Origin: Tsukamurella sp. 1534
GTDB taxonomy: Bacteria; Actinomycetota; Actinomycetes; Mycobacteriales; Mycobacteriaceae
DNA length: 64,000 bases
Direction of reading: 5' to 3'
Assembly (NCBI RefSeq): GCF_000312385.1
Contig: NZ_HE997626.1
Coordinates: 2,392,405-2,456,404, forward strand
In this document: piece by piece, positions 35,809 to 43,755 of the stretch
Layout of the letters: every line of letters begins with the position of its first letter
Position numbering within the stretch: the first letter of the stretch is position 1
Translations under genes and position numbers: made by a program
Notes under the pieces: model-generated
What the model was told of the DNA's origin: nothing
Database searches by the model: none
Seen by the model: only the letters and a program-made list of their open reading frames with translations

Positions 35809-36564
35809 ATGTGCGGTCGGTACGCGGTCACCACTGATCCTGCGCTGCTCGCGGCCGAGATCGACGCCGTCGACGAGACCGCGGGCACCGAGCTCGACGT
35901 GCCCGGCTTCAACGTCGCGCCCACCACGAACATCGTCACCGTCGTGGCCCGGCACTCCCGTGAGGAGCCCGAGGCGCCGGCCGCCCGGCGGCTGCGGGCC
36001 ATGCGGTGGGGCCTGCTGCCGCACTGGCAGAAGACGCTCAGCGGTCCGCCGCTGTTCAACGCGCGCGCCGAATCGATCGCCGAGAAGCCGGCGTTCCGCA
36101 CCGCCGTGAAGTCCAAGCGCTGCCTGATCCCGATGGACGGCTGGTACGAGTGGCAGGTCCTGGAGGACGGCCCGAAGCCGAAGAAGCAGCCCACCTACCT
36201 CACGCCTATCGACGGCACCCGCCTGTACGTCGCGGGCCTGTGGTCGGTGTGGCGGCCGCAGGGCGCCGGGCTCGACGTGCCGCCCACCCTGTCCGCGACC
36301 GTGCTCACCACCGACGCCGTGGGCCCGCTGCGGGAGGTGCACGACCGGATGCCGCTGGTGCTCACCCCGGAGTCCTTCGATGCGTGGCTGAACCCCGACG
36401 GTCCCGCCGATCCGGCCCTGCTGGCGCCGCCCGCGCTCGACGTGGCGGAGCGGATCGAGATCCGCCCCGTCTCCGCCCTGGTGAACTCGGTCAAGAACGA
36501 CGGCCCGCAGTTGACCGAGCGCACCGAACCGGGCAGCGAACCGGGTCAGCTCAGCCTGCTGTGA
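35809..36564 (+). CDS. SRAP (YedK/HMCES) protein, shields abasic sites in ssDNA
   Basis: SRAP proteins form a covalent thiazolidine link between Cys2 and abasic sites in single-stranded DNA, protecting them at replication forks. The 251-residue protein starts MCGRY, so Cys2 is available after Met removal. The other active residues are visible: Asn in FNARAES, Glu in DGWYEWQ and His in VHDRMPLVL. It is translationally linked to soxR, implying induction under oxidative stress, when abasic sites increase. Rv3226c is the M. tuberculosis counterpart beside aroA. The family assignment is firm. Confidence 0.94.
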   Translation: MCGRYAVTTDPALLAAEIDAVDETAGTELDVPGFNVAPTTNIVTVVARHSREEPEAPAARRLRAMRWGLLPHWQKTLSGPPLFNARAESIAEKPAFRTAVKSKRCLIPMDGWYEWQVLEDGPKPKKQPTYLTPIDGTRLYVAGLWSVWRPQGAGLDVPPTLSATVLTTDAVGPLREVHDRMPLVLTPESFDAWLNPDGPADPALLAPPALDVAERIEIRPVSALVNSVKNDGPQLTERTEPGSEPGQLSLL

Positions 36565-36568
36565 CCGG

Positions 36569-37921
36569 CTAGCGCACGGTGCGGATGAGCTTCTTGTTGA
36601 CGAACTCCTCGATGCCGTAGCGCCCCATCTCGCGGCCGAAACCGGAGCGCTTGACGCCGCCGAAGATCAGCTCCGCGCCCTCCGCGAGGACGCCGTTGAC
36701 GAACACCATGCCGGCCTGGATGCCGTCCGCGACGCGGGCGGCCTGCTCGGGGTCGGTGGTGAACACGTAGGAGCCCAGGCCGAACGGGGTGTCGTTGGCC
36801 AGCGCGACGGCCTCTGCCTCGCCCTCCACGCGGTAGACGGTGGCGACGGGGCCGAACAGCTCCTGCCGGAACGCGGGGTTGTCCTCGGTGACGCCGGTCA
36901 GCACCGCGGGCGGGTGGAACGCGCCGCTGCGTTCGCCCTCGATGGTCAGGGTGGCGCCCGCGTCCACGGCCTGCGCCACCTGCTTCTCGAGAGTGATCGC
37001 CGCGCGCTCGGAGGACAGCGGCGCGATGCCGTCGCCCGCGGCCAGCAGCTTCGCGGTGAACTTCGCGAGGAAGTCGTCGTAGACCTCGGCCGCCACGATG
37101 AACCGCTTGGCGGAGTTGCAGGACTGCCCGGTGTTGTCGAGGCGGCCCGCCACCGCGGCGTCGACGGTGGCGTCCATGTCGTCCGAGGACAGCACGAGGA
37201 ACGGGTCCGATCCGCCCAGCTCGAGGACGCACTTCTTGAGGTTGCGTCCGGCCACCTCCGCGACGGCGGCGCCCGCGCGCTCCGAGCCGGTGAGGGACAC
37301 CGCGGCGACCCGTGGGTCGGCGATGATGTCGGCGGCCTGCTCGTTGGTGGCGCGGATGTTGACGTACGCCCCCGACGGGAGCCCCGCCTCGTCGAAGATC
37401 AGCTGCAGCGCCTCCGCGGATTCGGGGCACTGCGGCGCGTGCTTGAGCACGATCGTGTTGCCCACGGCCAGGTTCGGGGCCGCGAACCGCGCCACCTGGT
37501 AGTAGGGGAAGTTCCACGGCATGATCCCGAACAGCACGCCGATCGGCGCGCGGCGCACCAGCGCGGAACCGTCGCCCTCGAGGAGTTCCACCGGCTCGTC
37601 GGCGAGGAACTTCTCGGCGTTGTCCGCGTAGTACGTGTAGATCGCGGCGGAGAAGTCCACCTCACCGAGCGCGTCCTCGAGCGGCTTGCCCATCTCCCGT
37701 CGAATGATCTCGGCGAGCATCTGCCGGCGCTCGGTGTGCAGTTCCGCGACGCGTCGCACCAGGGCGGCGCGGTCCGCGACGGTCGACGACCGCGGCCAGC
37801 TCAGCGCGGCCTTCGACGCGGCCGCGACGGCCGCCTCGATCTCGGCCGGCTCCGCCGTGGGGTAGGTCTGCAGAACCTCGCCGGTGGCGGGGTTCGTCAC
37901 GGCGTACTGGATGTCGACCAT
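36569..37921 (-). CDS. NAD(P)-dependent aldehyde dehydrogenase, succinate-semialdehyde type
   Basis: A 450-residue ALDH. It shows the Asn in MPWNFPYYQVARFAAPNLAVGN, LTGSERAGAAVAEVAG, catalytic Glu in LELGGSDPF and nucleophile Cys in NTGQSCNSAKRFIV, and ends FGREMGRYGIEEFVNKKLIR, all typical of the bacterial succinate-semialdehyde dehydrogenase subfamily (GabD-like, short). The ATG at 37921 has GAGGAG upstream. It is monocistronic and convergent with the SRAP gene. It may link with the aminotransferase operon 12 kb away in GABA use, but that is context only; a general aldehyde dehydrogenase is the alternative. Confidence 0.85.
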   Translation of the reverse strand: MVDIQYAVTNPATGEVLQTYPTAEPAEIEAAVAAASKAALSWPRSSTVADRAALVRRVAELHTERRQMLAEIIRREMGKPLEDALGEVDFSAAIYTYYADNAEKFLADEPVELLEGDGSALVRRAPIGVLFGIMPWNFPYYQVARFAAPNLAVGNTIVLKHAPQCPESAEALQLIFDEAGLPSGAYVNIRATNEQAADIIADPRVAAVSLTGSERAGAAVAEVAGRNLKKCVLELGGSDPFLVLSSDDMDATVDAAVAGRLDNTGQSCNSAKRFIVAAEVYDDFLAKFTAKLLAAGDGIAPLSSERAAITLEKQVAQAVDAGATLTIEGERSGAFHPPAVLTGVTEDNPAFRQELFGPVATVYRVEGEAEAVALANDTPFGLGSYVFTTDPEQAARVADGIQAGMVFVNGVLAEGAELIFGGVKRSGFGREMGRYGIEEFVNKKLIRTVR

Positions 37922-37998
37922 AGGGATCTCCTCGTGTCGGGACGGTGAATGTCCTCCCACGATAGGCAGTTTCCGGGCGCTGCGTCCCGCGAAGACCG

Positions 37999-38391
37999 CT
38001 ACTGCCAGGCGAACAGCTGCACCTGGTACCCGTCGGGATCGAGGACGCCCGCGTAGCGCTGGCCCCACGGCGCGTCGAACGGCTGCATGGCGCTGCCGTA
38101 CCCGGCGCCGGTGAGCTCGGCGTGCACCTCGTCGACCACGGCCGGCGCGGAGCACAGGACGCACAGGGTCGCGTTCTGGCCCGTGGGCCTCGCCCAGTCG
38201 GGATCGTGCTGCCGGATCATGTCCGCGGTGTCCCACATCAGCCGCATGCCACCGGGGAGCGCCGCCTCCACGTGCGGCTCGCCGTCGGATCCCGCGGGGA
38301 TGTCCAGGCCGAGGCGGCGGTAGAAATCCAGTGAGGCGGAGAGGTTCTCGGTCACCATGCCGATGGCGTCGAAGCGCAGTCGTTCCGTCAT
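37999..38391 (-). CDS. VOC (glyoxalase/bleomycin resistance) family protein
   Basis: A 130-residue single-domain VOC protein: LRFDAIGMVTENLSASLDFYRRLGLDIP, then the second beta-alpha-beta-beta-beta half ending APWGQRYAGVLDPDGYQVQLFAWQ. The metal-binding pattern is only partial: Glu in PHVEAALPGG is visible, whereas the usual first His is replaced by Ile-Gly-Met. It could bind drugs or act as a lyase. The ATG at 38391 is divergent from the AraC regulator gene with 60 nt between, so the regulator may control it. Substrate unknown. Confidence 0.83.
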   Translation of the reverse strand: MTERLRFDAIGMVTENLSASLDFYRRLGLDIPAGSDGEPHVEAALPGGMRLMWDTADMIRQHDPDWARPTGQNATLCVLCSAPAVVDEVHAELTGAGYGSAMQPFDAPWGQRYAGVLDPDGYQVQLFAWQ

Positions 38392-38451
38392 GGCTGCGAC
38401 GCTAGTGCGTTCGCGCCGGTGCGTCTTGAACGTTTCGGACATACTGAGCGG

Positions 38452-39105
38452 GTGTACCGCGAGCGCCCATCGACGATCCCGGGCGCCGTCCGGTGGCGCA
38501 GCGTCGGCACCGGCGGCGGCGCGCTGATCCTGCCCGACGGCTGCATGGACGTCATCGTCACCGAGTCCGGGCCCATCGTCGCGGGGCCGGACGCCGTCGC
38601 TGCGCGGGTGCCCACCGTCGACGGTGCGCGGCACGACGGTGTGCGGTTCCCGCCCGGTGTGCTGCCTCAGCTGCTGGGGATCGCCGCGCACGAGCTGACG
38701 GGGGAGCGTGTGGACCTCGCCGATGTGCTGCCCCGTCGCCGCCTCGGGCCGCTGCGGGATCCGGAGCGGATCGCGGCCCGCCTGCTCGACGGTGTGCGGC
38801 TCGACCGTCGGATCACGGCGGTCGCGGGACGCCTCGCGGCGGGTGCCCCGGTCGCCGCCGTGGCGGCCGAGGCGGAGCTGGGGGAGCGGGCGCTGCACCG
38901 GTTGGCGCGCAGCTCTTTCGGGTACGGCCCGAAGACGTTGGCGCGGATCCTCCGGTTCCAGCGGGCTCTGGCCGGGATCCGGACGGGCGTGCCGCTCGTC
39001 GAGGCCGCGGCGGCCGCGGGCTACGCGGACCAGGCCCACCTGACCCGCGAGGTGCGGTCGCTGGCCACGGTGACCCCGGTGCAGCTGCGCCCGGCCGCCG
39101 GGTGA
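38452..39105 (+). CDS. AraC family transcriptional regulator
   Basis: A 217-residue regulator with a short N-terminal DUF6597-like domain (RERPSTIPGAVRWRSVG...LILPDGCMDVIV) and a C-terminal AraC HTH (VAAVAAEAELGERALHRLARSSFGYGPKTLARILRFQRAL and AAAAAGYADQAHLTREVRSLATVTPVQLR). The pattern is the common actinobacterial helix-turn-helix regulator beside VOC proteins. The GTG at 38452 follows a -10-like CATACT by 6 nt, so it may be leaderless. Divergent from the VOC gene, its likely target; the ligand is unknown. Confidence 0.86.
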   Translation: MYRERPSTIPGAVRWRSVGTGGGALILPDGCMDVIVTESGPIVAGPDAVAARVPTVDGARHDGVRFPPGVLPQLLGIAAHELTGERVDLADVLPRRRLGPLRDPERIAARLLDGVRLDRRITAVAGRLAAGAPVAAVAAEAELGERALHRLARSSFGYGPKTLARILRFQRALAGIRTGVPLVEAAAAAGYADQAHLTREVRSLATVTPVQLRPAAG

Positions 39106-39108
39106 CGC

Positions 39109-41220
39109 CTACCAGTTGATGCCGGGCAGGCGGTTGATGGTGCGGCGCGCGAGGCGGCGGATGCCGGTGTCGCCGGAGATGCCGAACAGCGGGCTGGCGA
39201 CCGCGGAGGAGAGGTCCTTCGACAGGTCCCGGGTGGCCGCGAGCCGGCTGCGCTGGCTGGGTGTGGGCGCCTCGTCCACCTCGGGCACGATCTCGATCAC
39301 GGCGCCCTTCGAGCTCTCCGCCGCAGCGGATTCCGGCGACATGAGGTAGCCCTGGTGCTGGGCCGCCGCGGCGATGCGCGGGGAGAGGAACTGGCCGAAC
39401 TGCGCCAGCGTGCCGAGCGGGGTGTCGATCCGGCGCGGGCGTTCGACGATGGCGCGGACCACGATCTGGCCCGCCTTCTCCACCGACAGCGCCATCGCGT
39501 TGTCGTAGCCCTCCGTGGGCTCGATCATCCGGGTGCGGGTGAGTGGCATGTGGATGTTGGTGAAGGTCACGTGGTCCGACATGGTCTCCGCCGCGGTGAT
39601 GTCGCTGAACGCCTCCAGCGCAGATTTGGAGGCGACGTACGCCGCGAACCGCGGGCCGCGCACCTGCACGCCGATCGAGGACACGTTGACCACGTGCCCC
39701 GATTTGCGTTCGATCATGTGCGGCAACAGCTCCAGGATCAGGTAGACCGCGCCGAAGTAGTTCACGGCCATGGTCCGCTGGTAGTCGTGCGCGCGGTCGA
39801 CCGAGTTGATCGTGGCCCGGCGGATGGAGCGGCCGGCGCTGTTCACCAGCACGTCCACGTGGCCGTGCTCGGCGAGGATCTGCTGCACCGTGGTGCTCAC
39901 GGCCTCGGGGTCGGTCACGTCGCACTGGTAGGCGCGCACGGTGCCCTTGGGGACGCCCACCAGGCCGGGTTCCGCCTCGATCTCCACCACGGCCGCGGCC
40001 AGGTCCTCCGGCTTGCGGGCCACGATGAACACGTCGGCGCCCTTCTGCACCGCCTGTTTCGCGGCCTCGCGGCCGATGCCCGACGAGCCGCCCGTCATCA
40101 GGATGTGCTTGCCCACCAACGGTCCCCGCGGATCGTCGCGCCGGTAGCGCGCCGGATCCAGGTGCTCGGCCCAGTACCGGAAGATCCTGGGGCCGTAGGA
40201 CTTCAGGCGCGGAAGCCGGACCCCGAGCTCCTTGAGCGCGGCGTGCGTGGCCTCCGAATCGAAGCGGGTGTTGTAGAACGGGTAGTCCAGCACCGCCGGC
40301 GGGATCCCCAGCTGGCGGGCGATGGTGTCGCGGAGCGCCCGCACCTCGTTGCGGCGGCCGATGCGCGCCGCGAACTCGCCGAGCGGCGCGCTGGGCAGGG
40401 CCACCGTCTTGGGGCCGGAGAACGCGGGGGCGATCGCGTCGTACAGGGTGCTCATGCTCTGGCCCTTGGGGTGGGCCAGGTGGAACACGGTGCCCGGCAC
40501 CGTCGGGGCGGTGACCAGTGCGGCGATCGCGGACGCCACGAAGTCCACGGGCACGATGTTGGTGTAGCCGAGGCTCGCGAAAGGCACGTGCAGGTGGTGC
40601 GGGATGGTGCCCATCAGCCGCAGCACCGGGAAGAAGTAGTACGGCCCGTCGATCTTGTCGATCCGGCCGGTCACGGAATCGCCGACCACGATGGACGGCC
40701 GGTACACCTGCCACGGCACGTCGGAGTCGCGGACCACGGCCTCGGCGTCGAACTTGGTGCGGTGGTACGGGGTGGGGAAGCCCTGATCGACGTCGAAGTC
40801 GGTCTCGGAGTACGCGCCCTCGTGGTTGCCGGCCACCGCCAGCGAGGAGACGTGGTGCATCACGGCCCCGAGCCGCTTCGCCAGCTCGACGGTGTTGCGG
40901 GTGCCGTCCACGTTGACCAGCTGCTGCAGCTCCTCGGGCGCGTCCATGTCGTACAGCGCCGCCAGGTGGATCACGTGATCGACGTGGTCCGGCAGGTCGC
41001 CCGGCGTGATTCCGAGGCCCGGCTCCGTGATGTCGCCCGCCACGGGCACCACCTGCGGGGCCGATTCGTGGCCGAGGTCGGCGATCAGCAGCTCGAAGCG
41101 GGGGAGCGACTCGTCGCGCACCAGCACGTAGACGGTGCCGTCGCGGTCCGCCGCGGCGAGCTGCGCCACCACGGCACGGCCGATGAAGCCCGTCCCGCCG
41201 GTGACGAAGTAGCTGGCCAT
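39109..41220 (-). CDS. Two-domain SDR protein: fatty acyl-CoA reductase type
   Basis: The 703-residue protein joins two Rossmann domains. Residues 1-370 are an extended SDR (YFVTGGTGFIGRAVV, with HRTKFDAE as the YxxxK region, PYHRTK) of the FAR/NAD-binding-4 type; a middle linker (YWAEHLDPARYRRDD) follows; residues 375-640 are a classical SDR (ILMTGGSSGIGREAAKQAV, NSAGRSI, YVASKSALE). This order resembles mycobacterial fatty acyl-CoA reductases (AcrA1-like), which reduce long-chain acyl-CoA to aldehyde or alcohol for wax esters. The WS/DGAT gene upstream would use such alcohols. Convergent with the AraC gene with only 3 nt between. Exact substrate unproven. Confidence 0.82.
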   Translation of the reverse strand: MASYFVTGGTGFIGRAVVAQLAAADRDGTVYVLVRDESLPRFELLIADLGHESAPQVVPVAGDITEPGLGITPGDLPDHVDHVIHLAALYDMDAPEELQQLVNVDGTRNTVELAKRLGAVMHHVSSLAVAGNHEGAYSETDFDVDQGFPTPYHRTKFDAEAVVRDSDVPWQVYRPSIVVGDSVTGRIDKIDGPYYFFPVLRLMGTIPHHLHVPFASLGYTNIVPVDFVASAIAALVTAPTVPGTVFHLAHPKGQSMSTLYDAIAPAFSGPKTVALPSAPLGEFAARIGRRNEVRALRDTIARQLGIPPAVLDYPFYNTRFDSEATHAALKELGVRLPRLKSYGPRIFRYWAEHLDPARYRRDDPRGPLVGKHILMTGGSSGIGREAAKQAVQKGADVFIVARKPEDLAAAVVEIEAEPGLVGVPKGTVRAYQCDVTDPEAVSTTVQQILAEHGHVDVLVNSAGRSIRRATINSVDRAHDYQRTMAVNYFGAVYLILELLPHMIERKSGHVVNVSSIGVQVRGPRFAAYVASKSALEAFSDITAAETMSDHVTFTNIHMPLTRTRMIEPTEGYDNAMALSVEKAGQIVVRAIVERPRRIDTPLGTLAQFGQFLSPRIAAAAQHQGYLMSPESAAAESSKGAVIEIVPEVDEAPTPSQRSRLAATRDLSKDLSSAVASPLFGISGDTGIRRLARRTINRLPGINW

Positions 41221-41298
41221 ACCACGAACCTACTTTCCGATGCGGTCGCCACCAAACCGGTCACGACCCGCTGCTACCCCCTTGATTACCACGGAACG

Positions 41299-41787
41299 TC
41301 ACGGAGCGGCCAGGGGTGCCACCGCCGCCGACGTGGCGGCCACCAGGTCCGACGGGGACAATTCGACCTCGAGCCCCCGTCGGCCGGCGGAGCAGAACAC
41401 GGTGTCGAAGCCCAGCGCCGACTCGTCGATCGCGGTCGGCAGCCGCTTGCGCTGGCCGAGGGGCGCGACGCCGCCGAGGACGTACCCGGTCACCCGGCGG
41501 ACGTCGTCCGGGTCGGCCATCGCGGGCCGGTGCAGCCCCAGAGCGGCGCCCGCGGCCTTGAGGCTGAGCCTGCCCGACGTCGGGACGATCGCCACCGCGA
41601 GGTTCTTCCCGTCGGTGATGACCAGCGTCTTGAACACCCGCGCCGGGTCGTGGCCGAGCGCCTGCGCGGCCTCGCCGCCGAACGATTCCGCGCGCGGGTC
41701 GTGGGTGTACTCGTGCGTGCTGAACGCGATGCCCGCGGCCTGCAGCGCCGCGATCGCGGGCGTCGCCGCGCCACCCTTCTTCCCCAT
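41299..41787 (-). CDS. ybaK: Cys-tRNA(Pro)/aminoacyl-tRNA deacylase YbaK
   Basis: YbaK hydrolyses mischarged Cys-tRNA(Pro). The 162-residue protein has KGGAATPAIAALQAAGIAFSTHEYTHDP at the N-terminus, VFKTLVITDGKNLAVAIVPTSGRLSLKAAG with the substrate-binding Lys, and GYVLGGVAPLGQRKRLPTAIDESA, the GG-x-P/S-x-G loop that defines the family. The ATG at 41787 is the natural start. It is divergent from the Ddn-like gene; the gap carries a striking operator-like array. Rv3224A/B at this place in M. tuberculosis is the split counterpart as I recall. Confidence 0.92.
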   Translation of the reverse strand: MGKKGGAATPAIAALQAAGIAFSTHEYTHDPRAESFGGEAAQALGHDPARVFKTLVITDGKNLAVAIVPTSGRLSLKAAGAALGLHRPAMADPDDVRRVTGYVLGGVAPLGQRKRLPTAIDESALGFDTVFCSAGRRGLEVELSPSDLVAATSAAVAPLAAP

Positions 41788-41822
41788 GCCGCCGATCCTA
41801 GTGACGGCCCGAGAGGGGCGCG

Positions 41823-41922
41823 CTCTCCCCACCGCCGACGCCGTCTCCCCAGCGTGCGGTCACTAGGGAGATGCTCCGCCCCCTGGGGAGACACCGTCCC
41901 TGGACATCACATCTAGGGAGCG
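41823..41922. promoter_or_regulatory. Array of five CTNGGGAG-type elements at 20-bp spacing
   Basis: Between ybaK and the Ddn-like gene, 10-bp elements begin at 41823 (CTCTCCCCAC, inverted), 41843 (GTCTCCCCAG, inverted), 41863 (CTAGGGAGAT), 41883 (CTGGGGAGAC) and 41913 (CTAGGGAGCG). The first four are exactly 20 bp apart, two helical turns, and the second and fourth form a perfect 10-bp inverted repeat. This looks like a multi-site operator for an unidentified DNA-binding protein, placed to control either divergent gene. Confidence 0.6.
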
Positions 41923-41971
41923 CCGCCACGCGGGAACGCGGGCGACGGTGCGCGGGCGTACGTTCGGGGGC

Positions 41972-42442
41972 ATGGGACGGATCGGTGCGAACTTCTCCCC
42001 GTCGACGCTGGCCGCGCGGGCTCTGCAGACCCGGGGCCTGGTCAGGGCCCCGATCTGGCTCTTCCGCCACGGCCTCGGCTTCGTGCTCGGCCCGCGGATG
42101 GTCATGATCGAGCACATCGGCCGCACGAGCGGCGAGCCGCGGTACGTGGTGCTCGAGGCGGCGGACCGGCCGGACGCCGACACCGTGGTCGTGAGCAGCG
42201 GATTCGGCGAGCGGGCGCAGTGGTACCGGAACCTGCGGGCAACGCCGCGGTGCCACGTCACCGTCGGGCGGACCCGGCGCGAGGCGACCGCGGAACTGCT
42301 CGACCGGGAGGCCTCCGAGGAGGCGCTCGACCGGTACAAGCGGCAGCACCCGGCCGCGTGGAAGGGCCTCAAGGCGGCGCTGGACGAGGCCTGGGGCGAG
42401 CCCGTCGAACACCTGCCGATGGTCCGCTTCCGCCTGCACTGA
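41972..42442 (+). CDS. Deazaflavin (F420)-dependent nitroreductase family protein
   Basis: The 156-residue protein has the Ddn/DUF385 split-barrel: an N-terminal hydrophobic helix, [24 protein letters not shown] (the T-G-R-x-S-G-x-x-R family core), [23 protein letters not shown] with the diagnostic WYxNL, and [21 protein letters not shown]. Members use F420H2 or flavins to reduce quinones or nitro compounds. The ATG at 41972 lies just after GGGGG; a GTG at 41948 is possible. It may be under the control of the 20-bp-phased array upstream. Proximity to sigH fits a redox role, without proof. Confidence 0.86.
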   Translation: MGRIGANFSPSTLAARALQTRGLVRAPIWLFRHGLGFVLGPRMVMIEHIGRTSGEPRYVVLEAADRPDADTVVVSSGFGERAQWYRNLRATPRCHVTVGRTRREATAELLDREASEEALDRYKRQHPAAWKGLKAALDEAWGEPVEHLPMVRFRLH

Positions 42443-42454
42443 CTCCGGCCGGCG

Positions 42455-42480
42455 GGAACAACCCGGCGCGGCGCGCTGTT
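42455..42480 (+). promoter_or_regulatory. SigH-type promoter of sigH
   Basis: GGAAC (42455-42459), an 18-nt spacer and GTT (42478-42480) match the SigH/SigR-type consensus GGAAY-N16-20-GTT. It lies 64 nt before the sigH start, indicating the positive autoregulation known for SigH and SigR. A second possible start region, TAGCCT at 42530-42535, lies 8 nt before the ATG. Confidence 0.65.
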
Positions 42481-42543
42481 GCAGATTCCGTGAGTGCAGG
42501 TACCAGCGCGGCCGTCCTGGAGCGGCCGGTAGCCTTCGATGGC

Positions 42544-43224
42544 ATGACGGACGGTGACAACACGGACGTGACTGCGCTGGACGCCGCCGAGGCCACCGAG
42601 GCCGAGGAGACGCCCGAGCAGTTGACGGCCCGTTTCGAGGCCGAGGCGCTGCCGCTGCTGGATCAGCTGTACGGCGCGGCCCTGCGGATGACCCGCAATC
42701 CCGCCGACGCGGAGGACCTGGTCCAGGAGACCTACGTCAAGGCGTACAGCGCGTTCCGCAGCTTCCGCAAGGGCACGAACCTCAAGGCCTGGCTGTACCG
42801 CATCCTGACCAACACGTACATCAACGGTTACCGCAAGAAGCAGCGGCAGCCCGCGCAGTACCCCACGGACGAGATCACCGACTGGCAGCTCGCGGCCACC
42901 GCGGAGCACAGCTCCACCGGCCTGCGCTCCGCGGAGATCGAGGCGCTGGACGCACTGCCCGACGATGAGATCAAGCAGGCTCTGGCGAAGCTCCCCGAGG
43001 ACTTCCGCATGGCGGTGTACTACGCCGACGTGGAGGGATTCCCCTACAAGGAGATCGCCGAGATCATGGGCACGCCCATCGGCACCGTCATGTCCCGGCT
43101 GCACCGCGGCCGCCGGCAGTTGCGGGCGGAGCTGGAGGGCGTCGCGAAGGAGCGGGGTTTCCTGCGCGAGGCGGCCGACGGTGACGGCGCGCACGGCGGG
43201 GACGACCAGGAGGTAGAGAAGTGA
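42544..43224 (+). CDS. sigH: ECF sigma factor SigH (oxidative and heat stress)
   Basis: SigH directs the thiol-oxidative and heat stress regulon (thioredoxin, proteostasis genes). The 226-residue protein contains region 2 ([53 protein letters not shown]...) and region 4 ([53 protein letters not shown]), nearly identical in core to M. tuberculosis SigH. The middle carries [17 protein letters not shown]-type linker. The start at 42544 is a choice between several; an upstream in-frame GTG near 42490 would lengthen the acidic N-terminus. It overlaps rshA by 4 nt (GTGA), so sigma and anti-sigma are co-translated. Confidence 0.94.
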   Translation: MTDGDNTDVTALDAAEATEAEETPEQLTARFEAEALPLLDQLYGAALRMTRNPADAEDLVQETYVKAYSAFRSFRKGTNLKAWLYRILTNTYINGYRKKQRQPAQYPTDEITDWQLAATAEHSSTGLRSAEIEALDALPDDEIKQALAKLPEDFRMAVYYADVEGFPYKEIAEIMGTPIGTVMSRLHRGRRQLRAELEGVAKERGFLREAADGDGAHGGDDQEVEK

Positions 43225-43502
43225 CGTACTCGTCGGACGGCAACCCGGATCTGGAGCTCGACTGTTCCGCCGTGATGGCGGACATCTGGCTCCTCCTGGA
43301 CAACGAGTGCGACGCCGATGCCAAGGCGCGCCTGAAGGCCCACATCGACGGCTGCTCGCAGTGCCTGTCGCATTACGGCATCGAGCAGCAGATCAAGTCG
43401 CTGGTCAACCGCAAGTGCGGCGGCGAGCGCGCCCCCGAGGGGCTGCGCGAGCGGCTGACCATCACGCTCCGGCACACCGAGGTCCACTTCCGCAGCGAGT
43501 GA
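43221..43502 (+). CDS. rshA: Zinc-binding anti-sigma factor RshA (ZAS family)
   Basis: RshA holds SigH inactive under reducing conditions; oxidation of its cysteines releases zinc and SigH. The 93-residue protein carries the ZAS motif H41-x3-C45-x2-C48 (HIDGCSQC), with further Cys at 15 and 30 in the N-terminal helix and Cys66. The GTG at 43221 overlaps the sigH stop. A perfect 15-bp hairpin terminator lies 32 nt after its stop. The operon arrangement sigH-rshA and motif make the identification secure, as in Rv3223c-Rv3221A. Confidence 0.93.
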   Translation: MTYSSDGNPDLELDCSAVMADIWLLLDNECDADAKARLKAHIDGCSQCLSHYGIEQQIKSLVNRKCGGERAPEGLRERLTITLRHTEVHFRSE

Positions 43503-43534
43503 CCGCGCGGCGGGGCCGCACCCGCAGACGCCAC

Positions 43535-43567
43535 GAGGGCCCGTCGACATCGTGTCGACGGGCCCTC
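43535..43567. terminator. Perfect 15-bp hairpin terminator between rshA and bL37 genes
   Basis: A 15-bp perfect stem (43535-43549 with 43553-43567) around a TCG loop separates the sigH-rshA operon from the convergent 24-residue ribosomal protein gene. It can act on both strands. Confidence 0.8.
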
Positions 43568-43595
43568 ATGGACAAGTCAATGAAAACCTGACGGG

Positions 43596-43670
43596 TCAGG
43601 AGTTCGGGCGCTTGCCGTGGTTCGCGGCGTTCTTCTTGCGAGCGCGCTTCTTACGTCCACGCTTTCCCAT
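43596..43670 (-). CDS. Ribosomal protein bL37 (24 residues)
   Basis: The 24-residue product is extremely basic: MGKRGRKKRARKK, then NAANHGKRPNS. It matches the actinobacterial large-subunit protein bL37 first seen in mycobacterial ribosome structures, where it lies in the 23S rRNA core (M. smegmatis form MAKRGRKKRDRKH... as I recall). A clear GGAAGGAG Shine-Dalgarno precedes the ATG at 43670. It is monocistronic, convergent with rshA and divergent from pdtaS with an 85-nt gap. It is easily lost in automatic annotation because of its length. Confidence 0.88.
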   Translation of the reverse strand: MGKRGRKKRARKKNAANHGKRPNS

Positions 43671-43755
43671 GGCGGTCTCCTTCCTGGCCTCGGCGTCTTC
43701 GCGGCAGAAGACTATTGTTCCACGCGGCACGTCACGACGACAAAAAGGCGGTCCC

